Source: Paenibacillus sp. (GTDB lineage: Bacteria > Bacillota > Bacilli > Paenibacillales > Paenibacillaceae). Taken from it: a stretch of 64,000 nucleotides of DNA. Shown here in pieces: positions 16,722 through 25,034 of this stretch (position 1 is the first letter of the stretch; every line of letters begins with the position of its first letter). A program made the translations under genes and the position numbers. The notes beneath the pieces were generated by a model. The model was not told the DNA's origin. It saw only the letters and a list, made by a program, of their open reading frames with translations, and made no database searches. The stretch lies in NCBI GenBank assembly GCA_031254035.1, contig JAIRVF010000070.1, positions 1 to 64,000 of the forward strand, read 5' to 3'.

Positions 16722-16773
16722 AAGGTACAACCTCGGACAATTCGTTTTTCGTCCCGGTTGTGCCTTTTTTAAT
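16722..16773 (+). terminator. Terminator-like hairpin without an upstream gene
   Basis: AAGGTACAACC pairs with GGTTGTGCCTT (one mismatch), inner GGAC/GTCC, and a T6 run follows on the plus strand, 68 nt before the GH13 gene. It may be a leader attenuator for that gene; no riboswitch family was recognised. Confidence 0.45.
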
Positions 16774-16840
16774 ATGAAAGATAGCGCTCACTTCTCTCCA
16801 CGTACTTATCTTCATATTGAGCCTTGAGGAGGAAACTTAA

Positions 16841-18583
16841 ATGCTGCTGGAAGCTGTATATCATCGCCCAAAACTAAACTGGTGTTACGCCTATGACGGA
16901 CGTACCATCCACCTGAGAATCCGTACCAAGCGAGATGATGTGACTGCCGTCTCCGCCATGACCGGAGATAAATATATGTGGGATCAGTCCCTGACTTATG
17001 TGCCGATGTACAAACTTGCAACCGATGAGATGTTCGATTACTGGGAATGCGAAGTCGTTCCGCCATACCGTCGGCTGAAATACGGATTTTTGCTTGAGAG
17101 CGGTAAAGAAAAGTTTTGGATGACAGAATATGATTTCATGAAACAGCAGCCGGAAAATCCAGACCGTTTATTCGAATATCCATTCATTAATCCTGCCGAT
17201 GTATTTGAAACCCCGGCTTGGGTAAAAGATGCGATATTTTATCAAATATTCCCTGAACGTTTTGCTAATGGCGACCCGTCCATTAATCCAAAAGGCGTGC
17301 TGTCTTGGGGAGGCAAACCTGAGCGGGGCAACTTTTTCGGCGGAGACCTTCAGGGCGTCATCGACCATATCGATCATTTGACGGAGCTTGGGGTCAATGC
17401 CATTTACTTCACACCTATTTTTGCAGCAACAACCAATCATAAATACGACACTGAAGACTACATGCGGGTCGATCCGCAATTCGGGGATATCGAAACCCTA
17501 AAGAAACTGGTCAAAATCTGCCATGACCGCGGCATCCGCGTCGTCCTCGACGCTGTATTCAATCATTCGGGGAAAACGTTCGCACCATTTGTGGATTTGC
17601 AAAAAAACAAGGAAAAGTCCCGGTACAAAGATTGGTTCTATATCCGCAAGTATCCGATTACCATTGAGGACGGCATACCATCCTACGATACTTTTGCCTT
17701 TGAACCGCTAATGCCCAAACTCAACACCGCCAATCCAGAAGTAAAAGAATATTTGTTGAAAGCCGCTGCCTACTGGATTCAAGAAGCAGATATTGACGGC
17801 TGGCGCCTTGATGTCGCAAACGAAGTCGATCACGAATTCTGGCGCGAATTTCGCCGTGTTGTAAAAAGCATCAAGCCTGACGCCTACATCCTCGGCGAAA
17901 TATGGCATGAGTCTTCCCCATGGCTTATGGGCGACCAGTTCGATGCGGTGATGAACTATCCGTTCACCAATGCAGTGCTGGACTTTTTCGTGGATGGCGT
18001 GGGCGATGCAAGCCATTTTGCCAATGCGATCGGCAAGCAGTTTTCGCGTTATCCACGTCAAGCCAATGAAGTCACCTTTAATCTGCTCGACAGCCACGAT
18101 ACCGCAAGACTGCTGACCCGCTGTGACGAGAACAAGGATAAAATGAAGCTGACCGTCCAGTTCCAGTTCACTTATACGGGAACCCCTTGCATCTATTACG
18201 GGGATGAAATCGGCATGACCGGCAGCCATGATCCGGATTGCCGCAAATGCATGGAGTGGGACGAAGCCAAACAGGATCAGGAGCTGTTCACTTTCTATCA
18301 AGAGCTGATCGCCTTGCGCCTGAAATACAGCGTCCTTCGTACCGGCAGTCTGAAGTTCCTGTCTGCGGAAGCAGGCAGCAACCGTCTTGTATATACGCGT
18401 GAGGATGAAGAGAACAAAATCATTATTTTCATGAACAATGATTCCAAACCTCGCACCCTTGAAGTTAGCGTGGAAGAAAGCCGCTGGGAGGATATTGGGA
18501 CGGGTGAATCCGTACTCGCTGCAAACGATGCGCTGAACCTTAAACTGCCGGCTTACGGATGCAGAATGCTGAGAGTTTTGTAA
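16841..18583 (+). CDS. Neopullulanase/cyclomaltodextrinase (GH13_20)
   Basis: 580 residues without a signal peptide, so cytoplasmic. Residues about 1-125 form the CBM34-like N-domain typical of this subfamily; the GH13 barrel follows. The catalytic residues are Asp324 in DGWRLDVANE, Glu353 in ILGEIWHE and Asp420 in LLDSHDT, each about four positions before those of the classic Bacillus neopullulanase. It would hydrolyse cyclodextrins, pullulan or short maltodextrins to maltose, feeding the maltose phosphorylase pathway 13 kb away. GAGGAGG lies upstream of the ATG. The gene is monocistronic, bounded by hairpins on both sides. Confidence 0.9.
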   Translation: MLLEAVYHRPKLNWCYAYDGRTIHLRIRTKRDDVTAVSAMTGDKYMWDQSLTYVPMYKLATDEMFDYWECEVVPPYRRLKYGFLLESGKEKFWMTEYDFMKQQPENPDRLFEYPFINPADVFETPAWVKDAIFYQIFPERFANGDPSINPKGVLSWGGKPERGNFFGGDLQGVIDHIDHLTELGVNAIYFTPIFAATTNHKYDTEDYMRVDPQFGDIETLKKLVKICHDRGIRVVLDAVFNHSGKTFAPFVDLQKNKEKSRYKDWFYIRKYPITIEDGIPSYDTFAFEPLMPKLNTANPEVKEYLLKAAAYWIQEADIDGWRLDVANEVDHEFWREFRRVVKSIKPDAYILGEIWHESSPWLMGDQFDAVMNYPFTNAVLDFFVDGVGDASHFANAIGKQFSRYPRQANEVTFNLLDSHDTARLLTRCDENKDKMKLTVQFQFTYTGTPCIYYGDEIGMTGSHDPDCRKCMEWDEAKQDQELFTFYQELIALRLKYSVLRTGSLKFLSAEAGSNRLVYTREDEENKIIIFMNNDSKPRTLEVSVEESRWEDIGTGESVLAANDALNLKLPAYGCRMLRVL

Positions 18584-18616
18584 TCGACTTTATATACGCC
18601 TTTTATAAATGAAGAC

Positions 18617-18658
18617 AAAGAGGCTGTACTCCGGTTTAACCCGAGTACAACCTCTTTT
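18617..18658 (+). terminator. Bidirectional intrinsic terminator
   Basis: AAAGAGG, GTACTC and CGG pair with CC, GAGTAC and CCTCTTTT around TTTAA, between the convergent GH13 and ABC permease genes. Confidence 0.75.
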
Positions 18659-18725
18659 GCTGTTTTAATACTCCTATTTCAAATGGCTTGATGGAAAAAT
18701 TAGCGCTAAACGCGGTCCACGAAAC

Positions 18726-19877
18726 CTACACAAAATTTCTCGTATCGTTGTTCCGTCCGAATTTGTACGTTGCGATCAAGGAGAAAACAACCGCAAAGGC
18801 GAATAGTATCGTCAGATTAAACCAGATATCACCTATCGCTTCTCCTGATTGTAATTTATCGATCGACTGCAGCGCCCAACTCTGTGGCATAAAATCGGAA
18901 ATGCGGCGCAATATCTCAGGCATAATACTTCTCGGGAAAAAGCAGCCCGCAAGCAAACAGGTTGGAACTATAATCAGATTTTGAAGCGCTCCGGCCATCG
19001 CCGAGCTTTTAGAGAAAGCTACGATCACAAGCGACACACTGACCGATACAAGCGCAAAAAGCGTTAGAATCAAAAGCATTTCCCCCATTGGGATTCCCGG
19101 ATCCAGGTTAAACACGACCCGCATGAAAAACAAAGCGACGATAATTTGCGCGATCATGACGATAATATTCACCAAAACATTCGCCAGCACATAGGTTCGT
19201 GCATTGATCGGCGAAGAAAGAATGCGGAAATAGGTTCGGTTTTCCCGGTTTTTCAAAATCAGCTCCGATAGCCCGGTTGCAGAGTTCATCATAAACATCA
19301 ACAGAAACCCGATGGATTGAAACGACATCCCTTTGGAAAGAGATGTATCATTTACGGATTGTGACGTCAGCTTAAAGTTCGAGGAATGGTAAGTGTCAAA
19401 CAGCTGACGGAATTTTGCTTGGTCGCCTCCGGCGATTTTTGCCATTGCCGCAACATTATCGATATATCCGTGCAGCATCGATTTCACGTACGCCGTTACT
19501 TGCGCTCCCTTCACCGATTCGATGGCAATATGGCCCGGACCTCCGCGGAGTACGCTTTCCGAATACCCGGAATCAATGATAAGTCCGCTGTCCAGTTTGC
19601 CCGCAGCCAGCTTTTCCTTCAGCTCGCTTGACGTGACGTTTACGATTTGCACATGATCGAGACGCTGCACGAAACTGATGGTATCCGCCGCGATCTGCTG
19701 CCCCTGATCCTCGTTAACCACGCCAACCCGTAAGTTCGTCTGCCCTTGCTGGCCATACAGAAGTACGGAACCCAAAATCCCGAGAATCGGCAGACCGAAA
19801 TATATCAGCAGCGCGCTGCGTTTACGAAATGTCTTGATCAGCGTTTTGGTAGCCAGAAACCAGATCTCTCCCCACAT
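18726..19877 (-). CDS. ABC-2 permease (YhaP/LinearmycinR-like), second subunit
   Basis: 383 residues: one N-terminal helix, an external domain of about 150 residues (LRVGVVNEDQGQQIA onward), then five helices with the ABC-2 region NRENRTYFRILSSPINARTYV. This is the NatB/YhaP/LnrN-like architecture used to export drugs, sodium or linear polyketides. The gene follows another permease of the same architecture with a one-base gap, so the pair likely assembles as a heterodimer with the ATPase encoded upstream. Substrate unknown. Confidence 0.82.
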   Translation of the reverse strand: MWGEIWFLATKTLIKTFRKRSALLIYFGLPILGILGSVLLYGQQGQTNLRVGVVNEDQGQQIAADTISFVQRLDHVQIVNVTSSELKEKLAAGKLDSGLIIDSGYSESVLRGGPGHIAIESVKGAQVTAYVKSMLHGYIDNVAAMAKIAGGDQAKFRQLFDTYHSSNFKLTSQSVNDTSLSKGMSFQSIGFLLMFMMNSATGLSELILKNRENRTYFRILSSPINARTYVLANVLVNIIVMIAQIIVALFFMRVVFNLDPGIPMGEMLLILTLFALVSVSVSLVIVAFSKSSAMAGALQNLIIVPTCLLAGCFFPRSIMPEILRRISDFMPQSWALQSIDKLQSGEAIGDIWFNLTILFAFAVVFSLIATYKFGRNNDTRNFV

Positions 19878-19878
19878 A

Positions 19879-21003
19879 TTATAATCCCTCCCTACGTCTC
19901 ATCACGATTATCGATACGCCCAATAACAATACGGCGAAGCCGACGTTTGACCAAACAACTGGCCAGGCTGCCGATACGTCATTTCCGTAGATCACTTGTG
20001 TCAGACCATGGTTAGCCCAGCGGATGGGTGACAAATTGACGAGAAACCCCATCAATCCGCTACCGGAATCATCGCCGATCGGAAAATAGGCTCCTCCGAA
20101 AAAAGACATAAGCTGAACGATCAAACTGATGACATTACGGCCCGCCCTGCCTTTCATCATATAGCTGCATGCAAGGCCAAAGCCCATCGCCATGATAACC
20201 TCCGACAGCAGAACGATGGCAACGATCCCCATATGGCTGCCCCAATAAGCTTTAAACACATATTTGCTGAACAGGACCATCACTGCCACGCACAATAAAT
20301 TCGTCATCATTCCGCCCAAAATCTTGCCCGTAAAAATCTCGCCTTTACTTACCGGAGCAATGATAAGCCGATTCCCTGTGCCGCGACTGACTTCATCCTG
20401 GATCAGCCCGCCTGCCGACATGGCCGCCCACAAGCCGACCATCACGGTCATGGCGAGCGCATAGTAATCGACAGAGTTTGGCGTTCGGTCCGGCGTTATG
20501 GACATTTCTTTGATATAGTCCTTCCCGCTGCTCGCGAACACTGCCTCGGTTTGGGCCGGTTCAATTTTGGCAACTGCCGTTGCCGCATTATATTTATCCG
20601 TAAAAGAAGCCACCATCCCCTGCACAATATTGCTTTCGATCGTATTGCGGCTGCTGCCGTAAAGGGAAATTCCTTGCGAAGTCAACTCGACATAATCCAC
20701 GTAACGGTTATTTTCAATTTCCGTCCGCCCATCCATCCCGGGCTTAAGTGGCTCAAATGTCACTCCTGTTTTGCCTACTTCCTTCGCAAAAGCGTTAAAA
20801 GCTTGAGATAGCTCCCCGCCGCCGGTAGAATCCTTCAGCAAAACCTTAAGATCTCCGATTTTGACTTCGGAACTGAATGCATTGGTCAGCGCCAGCCCCA
20901 GGATTAACATGAGAACGATCGGAAAACCCAACATGAACACCAGTGTACGCCGATCGCGGAAATCCTGCTTTATTTCTTTTAATGCAATCGATAAAATATT
21001 CAC
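19879..21003 (-). CDS. ABC-2 permease, first subunit
   Basis: 374 residues from a GTG at 21003, preceded by AAAGGAGG at 8 nt; the longer frame from 21024 would overlap that site. Topology is one helix, an external domain of about 150 residues, then five helices with DEVSRGTGNRLIIAPVSKGE, the characteristic coupling segment of this permease class. Encoded between the ATPase and the second permease. Functions with them as an exporter; the linked DesK-type two-component system suggests induction by a membrane-active compound, as in LnrJK-LnrLMN, by analogy. Confidence 0.82.
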   Translation of the reverse strand: MNILSIALKEIKQDFRDRRTLVFMLGFPIVLMLILGLALTNAFSSEVKIGDLKVLLKDSTGGGELSQAFNAFAKEVGKTGVTFEPLKPGMDGRTEIENNRYVDYVELTSQGISLYGSSRNTIESNIVQGMVASFTDKYNAATAVAKIEPAQTEAVFASSGKDYIKEMSITPDRTPNSVDYYALAMTVMVGLWAAMSAGGLIQDEVSRGTGNRLIIAPVSKGEIFTGKILGGMMTNLLCVAVMVLFSKYVFKAYWGSHMGIVAIVLLSEVIMAMGFGLACSYMMKGRAGRNVISLIVQLMSFFGGAYFPIGDDSGSGLMGFLVNLSPIRWANHGLTQVIYGNDVSAAWPVVWSNVGFAVLLLGVSIIVMRRREGL

Positions 21004-21030
21004 CGTGTTAACCTCCTTTTCCACAAAATA

Positions 21031-21966
21031 TTAATCCCGTAAATTACGTCCGGTTAATGTAAGGAATACCGTTTCTAAATTAGGCTCATGTTCTTCAACC
21101 GCACGGATTTCGTTGCCATTATCCATAAGCTGCTTCAATATCCGGTTCAGGTTATCCACCGCGGCATCGCTCTGAATCCGAATGACCTGTTCATCCTGAA
21201 GTGTATTACGTACTCCCGGAATGGTTTTTAAACCTTCGCTTTCCCCGCCTTTGGCCGATTTCAATTCAATTCGAACTTCCTTGACGTCAGTAACCGTCGA
21301 TTTCAGCTGCTCCTTGGTTCCCTCAGCTATGATCTTTCCGTGATCCACAATAGCGATGCGGGAGCAAATCTCCTCGACTTCCTCCATGTAATGGCTCGTG
21401 TAAATAATGGTACATCCGGATTCGTTTAGCTTTCGCACCGAGGTTAAAATATAATTGCGCGATTGGGGATCAATCCCTACCGTCGGTTCATCCATAATAA
21501 TCAACTTCGGTTTATGCGCAATGGCGCAGGCGATGTTAAGGCGCCGTTTCATCCCGCCAGAGAAATTTTTCGGAAAGCTTTTGGCTTTATCACTGAGGCC
21601 GACAAACGCTAGCGCTTCCTCTGTCCGTTCCTTCAGCTCAGCCCCCCGCAAACCGTACAGCCCAGCAAAAAAGCTCACATTCTCATATGCGGTCATATCC
21701 TCATAAAGCGCTAAATCCTGGGGAACAACGCCAAGGTTCATTTTGGCAAAGCGGCTATGCTTTATGATGTCCTTCTCTAGAATTCGGATTTCTCCGCCCG
21801 TCGGACGCAGCAGCGACGAAACCATGTTAATCGTTGTGCTTTTGCCAGCTCCGTTAGATCCGAGAAAACCAAAAATCTCTCCTTCCCGGATGTTCAGCGA
21901 CATGTTATCAACAGCGATAAAATCGCCAAATTTCTTCGTAAGCCCCCGGATTTCCAATACGTTCAT
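21031..21966 (-). CDS. ABC transporter ATPase, DrrA/LnrL type
   Basis: 311 residues with Walker A GSNGAGKST, signature NFSGGMKRRLN, Walker B LIIMDEPTVGIDPQ and H-loop YTSHYMEE, all intact. The C-terminal ~90 residues end NLETVFLTLTGRNLRD, the DrrA-like tail. Gene order ATPase-permease-permease, with a palindromic repeat ending 30 nt upstream of its start and a NarL-type two-component system upstream of that. Confidence 0.87.
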   Translation of the reverse strand: MNVLEIRGLTKKFGDFIAVDNMSLNIREGEIFGFLGSNGAGKSTTINMVSSLLRPTGGEIRILEKDIIKHSRFAKMNLGVVPQDLALYEDMTAYENVSFFAGLYGLRGAELKERTEEALAFVGLSDKAKSFPKNFSGGMKRRLNIACAIAHKPKLIIMDEPTVGIDPQSRNYILTSVRKLNESGCTIIYTSHYMEEVEEICSRIAIVDHGKIIAEGTKEQLKSTVTDVKEVRIELKSAKGGESEGLKTIPGVRNTLQDEQVIRIQSDAAVDNLNRILKQLMDNGNEIRAVEEHEPNLETVFLTLTGRNLRD

Positions 21967-21996
21967 TTACCATTCACTCCGTTTCGTTGTTCTTTT

Positions 21997-22092
21997 GACG
22001 CGATCAAAAAAATAATAAATTATTCGATTTGCCGAAAGTAGCCTCGACACGGGCAGCTTTCGTGCAAATCTCACTATTTTTTTGATCGCACC
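21997..22092 (-). repeat. Palindromic ~90-nt element, copy 2
   Basis: Shares with copy 1 (8800-8888) the outer arms GCGATCAAAA/TTTTGATCGC and the inner stem GATTTGC-A-CGAAAG paired with CTTTCG-GCAAATC, while the loop differs. Base changes in the inner stem keep pairing. It ends 30 nt before the ATPase start codon, the same geometry as copy 1. Confidence 0.8.
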
Positions 22093-22111
22093 TTGATGTC
22101 TTTATCATAAT

Positions 22112-22155
22112 AAAAAAGGATGCTCTTATATCAGTGCATAAGTTCATCCTTTTTA
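22112..22155 (-). terminator. Intrinsic terminator after the DesK-type kinase
   Basis: AAAAAGGATG pairs with CATCCTTTTT over a 23-nt loop with T runs both ways; it separates the two-component genes from the transporter genes. Confidence 0.65.
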
Positions 22156-22211
22156 CATGAGAAAATTCATATTTTGTTATGAGTGGGATTAACGGCAAAT
22201 GAGATTTTTCA

Positions 22212-23315
22212 TTAGTCACCGTACGGAATCAGAGTCGTGATGCTAAAACCACGGGTACCGTCGGCGACGACCGTTCCATTGACGTGTGCAGTCCGCTCCT
22301 CCATCCCGATCAAGCCGAGGCCTTTGACGATTTTGGAGGCGCCTTTGCCGTTATCGGCTACGACGGCTTGGATAAAACGGTTCAATACCCGGACTTCCAC
22401 ATGAACGGCCGAAGCTCCGGAATATTTGGCACTGTTGGTCAAAGCCTCCGTAACATTTTCATAAATAATTTTCCAATGGAGCGGAGTGATCTGTTCAATG
22501 TTTCCTTCATGGACGACCGAGGTCATGAGTCCCGTTTGGCCCGCAAAAGCTTCAACCGCAGTCTTCAAGCGGCTGAACCCGAGCTGCTCTACTGGCGGCT
22601 TGTGATGTTTCAGCGTAATCCGGATTTCCTCGATCGCTTCCTTGGAGATGCCGATGGCATTTTGCAGCAGCGTCTCAGCCATTGCCGCATCACTGCCCAG
22701 AATGCGTTTCGCTGCTTCCATCTGAATCAAAGCACCGGTCATCGCATGCCCGATGCCATCATGAATTTCCTGAGCCAGTCGGTTGCGCTCCTCCAACTTG
22801 ACCATATATTCCGAAGCTCTGGCGTATTCCCGGTTTTCGTTGAGACTTTTCGCCGTTTTCTGCAAATCCTTGCGCATCCGTTCAAGCTCATCCTCCTGTT
22901 TGATGACTCTTCCTATATAATGACGGACCATCAAGTAACTAAAGAAGCTTAAAGTGGCCACAAAGGCATACAAAACCATCATATCTCCGTGCAAAAACAG
23001 CAGCGGAAGAAATACGGCGATCAGCAAATAACCGTATTTACTTGGATGAAAGGACGCCAACTCATTCATGCTAAACGGAAGCAGCAGCACAAAATACGGA
23101 TGGTAAACGGCACTATCGATCAGATAGATGATAATCGCCAAAATAATCATTTGTTTGGTGACACTCTTCTTGACGATATGCAAGATTAAATTCAGCGCCG
23201 AATAAATTAGAAAAAAGAATACTAGCCATGGGTCCGCCACTGTCGCCGTAAAATAAGTAGCAATGACGACAAACAGCATCATGATCGTTTTATTGCCAAC
23301 AGTCCAAACTTCCAT
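22212..23315 (-). CDS. DesK/NarL-class sensor histidine kinase
   Basis: 367 residues. About five hydrophobic segments fill residues 8-135, with no external sensor domain, followed by a coiled linker (QEDELERMRKDLQKTAKSL), the HisKA_3 motif EERNRLAQEIHDGIGHAMTG with the phospho-His, and an HATPase domain with NVTEALTNSAKYSGA and GLGLIGMEER. DesK-like kinases of this build sense membrane state or amphiphilic drugs. It lies 20 nt after its response regulator. Start ATG at 23315 is preceded by a distant AAGGGGAAGG, so the exact start is moderately certain. Confidence 0.85.
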   Translation of the reverse strand: MEVWTVGNKTIMMLFVVIATYFTATVADPWLVFFFLIYSALNLILHIVKKSVTKQMIILAIIIYLIDSAVYHPYFVLLLPFSMNELASFHPSKYGYLLIAVFLPLLFLHGDMMVLYAFVATLSFFSYLMVRHYIGRVIKQEDELERMRKDLQKTAKSLNENREYARASEYMVKLEERNRLAQEIHDGIGHAMTGALIQMEAAKRILGSDAAMAETLLQNAIGISKEAIEEIRITLKHHKPPVEQLGFSRLKTAVEAFAGQTGLMTSVVHEGNIEQITPLHWKIIYENVTEALTNSAKYSGASAVHVEVRVLNRFIQAVVADNGKGASKIVKGLGLIGMEERTAHVNGTVVADGTRGFSITTLIPYGD

Positions 23316-23335
23316 GAGGGTAGCCTTCCCCTTCT

Positions 23336-24058
23336 CTAACGGGTTTTGCCCGTCAGATAATAAATCGCAATCTGCGTCCGGTGCGACAGCCCGGTTTTAT
23401 TCAAAATAGCCGTGATATAATTTGCCGTCGTCCCTTCGGAAATAAATAATTGCTTGGAAATCTCCTTGTTCGATAGACCCTGCGCGATGTGCGACATAAC
23501 ATCCAGCTCCCGCTCCGTAAATAAGCTACGGTCGAAAGGACACGTGCTTGAAGAATCTCCATTCTGTTCCGAACCGATCTGGGTCGCCTCCTTACCGGCG
23601 GCGGCAACCGGGGCGGAAAAAGCCTGAACTGGCTCCCGCCCCCCCAACATCTGCGATTTCAGCTTTTCCAGCACCACATCCTGCAGGACACTCTGCCCAT
23701 TGTGTACGCCTTTGATCGCATCGCGGATCCGCTCCGGATCGTTGTTTTTCAGCAGATATCCCTTTGCGCCGAACCGGATGGCATCCAGAATATATTCATC
23801 ATCGTCGAATGTCGTCAAAATGAGCGGTTTAGTCACCGTCTGCTCGCTAATCAGCTTGGTGGCCTCGACCCCGTTCATATTCGGCATCCGTACATCCAGC
23901 AAGGCAACATCCACCTCATGGGCCAGGCAGTAGTCAACAGCTTCCCGACCGTCCTCCACTGTGGCAAGTACATCGAATTCCCCGAATGTATTTAAAATAA
24001 TCTTCATCCCTTCTCGGATGAATGAATTGTCATCGGCGATTAGTACACGTATTTTCAT
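23336..24058 (-). CDS. NarL/FixJ-type response regulator
   Basis: 240 residues. Receiver domain with acidic pocket IADDN, phospho-acceptor Asp in VALLDVRMPNMNG and Lys in GYLLKND-like GYLLKNN; a linker of about 40 residues; LuxR HTH with ERELDVMSHIAQGLSNKEI and GTTANYITAILNK. Two ATG codons in tandem; the second gives better spacing from GGGGGG. It is the first gene of the pair with the DesK-type kinase and should activate the adjacent transporter genes. Confidence 0.86.
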   Translation of the reverse strand: MKIRVLIADDNSFIREGMKIILNTFGEFDVLATVEDGREAVDYCLAHEVDVALLDVRMPNMNGVEATKLISEQTVTKPLILTTFDDDEYILDAIRFGAKGYLLKNNDPERIRDAIKGVHNGQSVLQDVVLEKLKSQMLGGREPVQAFSAPVAAAGKEATQIGSEQNGDSSSTCPFDRSLFTERELDVMSHIAQGLSNKEISKQLFISEGTTANYITAILNKTGLSHRTQIAIYYLTGKTR

Positions 24059-24126
24059 CATACCCCCCCTTGCGAACCCAGCTTCTTTTGATCTTTATTG
24101 TACTCAATGGATACTTTTATTGGAAG

Positions 24127-24171
24127 AAAAAAGTACAGCCTCCATCTGACGATGAAGCACTGTACTTTTTT
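24127..24171 (-). terminator. Bidirectional intrinsic terminator after malG
   Basis: AAAAAAGTACAG pairs with CTGTACTTTTTT around a 21-nt loop, 18 nt after the malG-like stop. Confidence 0.75.
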
Positions 24172-24188
24172 GAGTATGTGATGAAGTT

Positions 24189-25034
24189 TCAGCCTTTGCT
24201 GGCCCCTGATGTTAGTCCGTCCACAAGCAATCGCTGCAAGAAGGCAAACAGGATAGTGATCGGGATGGCGATCAATACTGCACCAGCTGAAAATAACGTA
24301 AAGTTCGTATTTTGGTTGGAAGCCACCATATCGTACAAGCCGACTGCAAGCGTCCAGTTCTCCTTCGTCCGCAGTACCAGCCTTGCAAAAATAAAATCCA
24401 CCCAAGGACCGACAAATTGTGTTAGCGCCATATAGGTAAGCATCGGCTTCGACAGTGGCAAAATGATACGGGTAAAAATTGACCAGTTGCTGGCTCCGTC
24501 GATTTTGACCGCTTCATCCAGCGTCCGCGGAATCGTATCAAAGAAACCTTTGGCAATAAAGGTTCCCCCAAGAGGAGCACCGGCAGCATACACAATGACA
24601 AGAGCCAGGTGTGTGTCGAGCAAGTGCCATTCTTTTAACAAGAGGTAGATGGCGATCATGCTCATAAAACCCGGAAACATCCCCAAAATGAGCACCGTCG
24701 ACAATGCCGTTTTACGCCCGCGAAAACGGAAACGGGATACCGCATAACTGGTTAGCAGCGTTAAAAATACGCCGATAATCATGGATAACGTTGCAATTTT
24801 TAATGTATTTAGATACCACTGGCCAAACATGTAGCTTTTGGAGGTAAACAGCTCGCGGTAATGGTCAAGCGTGAAACTCTCCGGAATCAATGTTTTACTG
24901 TACAGCGATTTGCCCGGCCGAAACGATCCGAGGATAACCCAAAGCGCGGGATAAATCGCGCCGATCGAGAGGATGATCAGAACCAGGTAGCTCAGACCCA
25001 GCCGGAATCCTTTTCTTGCTTTGCGTCCGCTCAT
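24189..25034 (-). CDS. malG: Maltose/maltodextrin ABC permease, MalG type
   Basis: 281 residues, six helices, with the EAA loop EAVKIDGASNWSIFTRIILPLSKP that contacts the ATPase. Typical length for MalG. The start overlaps the malF stop by 4 nt. Together with MalF and the MalE-like lipoprotein it imports maltose or maltodextrins. No MalK-type ATPase is encoded nearby; in Bacillales a shared ATPase such as MsmX often serves these importers (family knowledge). Confidence 0.88.
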   Translation of the reverse strand: MSGRKARKGFRLGLSYLVLIILSIGAIYPALWVILGSFRPGKSLYSKTLIPESFTLDHYRELFTSKSYMFGQWYLNTLKIATLSMIIGVFLTLLTSYAVSRFRFRGRKTALSTVLILGMFPGFMSMIAIYLLLKEWHLLDTHLALVIVYAAGAPLGGTFIAKGFFDTIPRTLDEAVKIDGASNWSIFTRIILPLSKPMLTYMALTQFVGPWVDFIFARLVLRTKENWTLAVGLYDMVASNQNTNFTLFSAGAVLIAIPITILFAFLQRLLVDGLTSGASKG

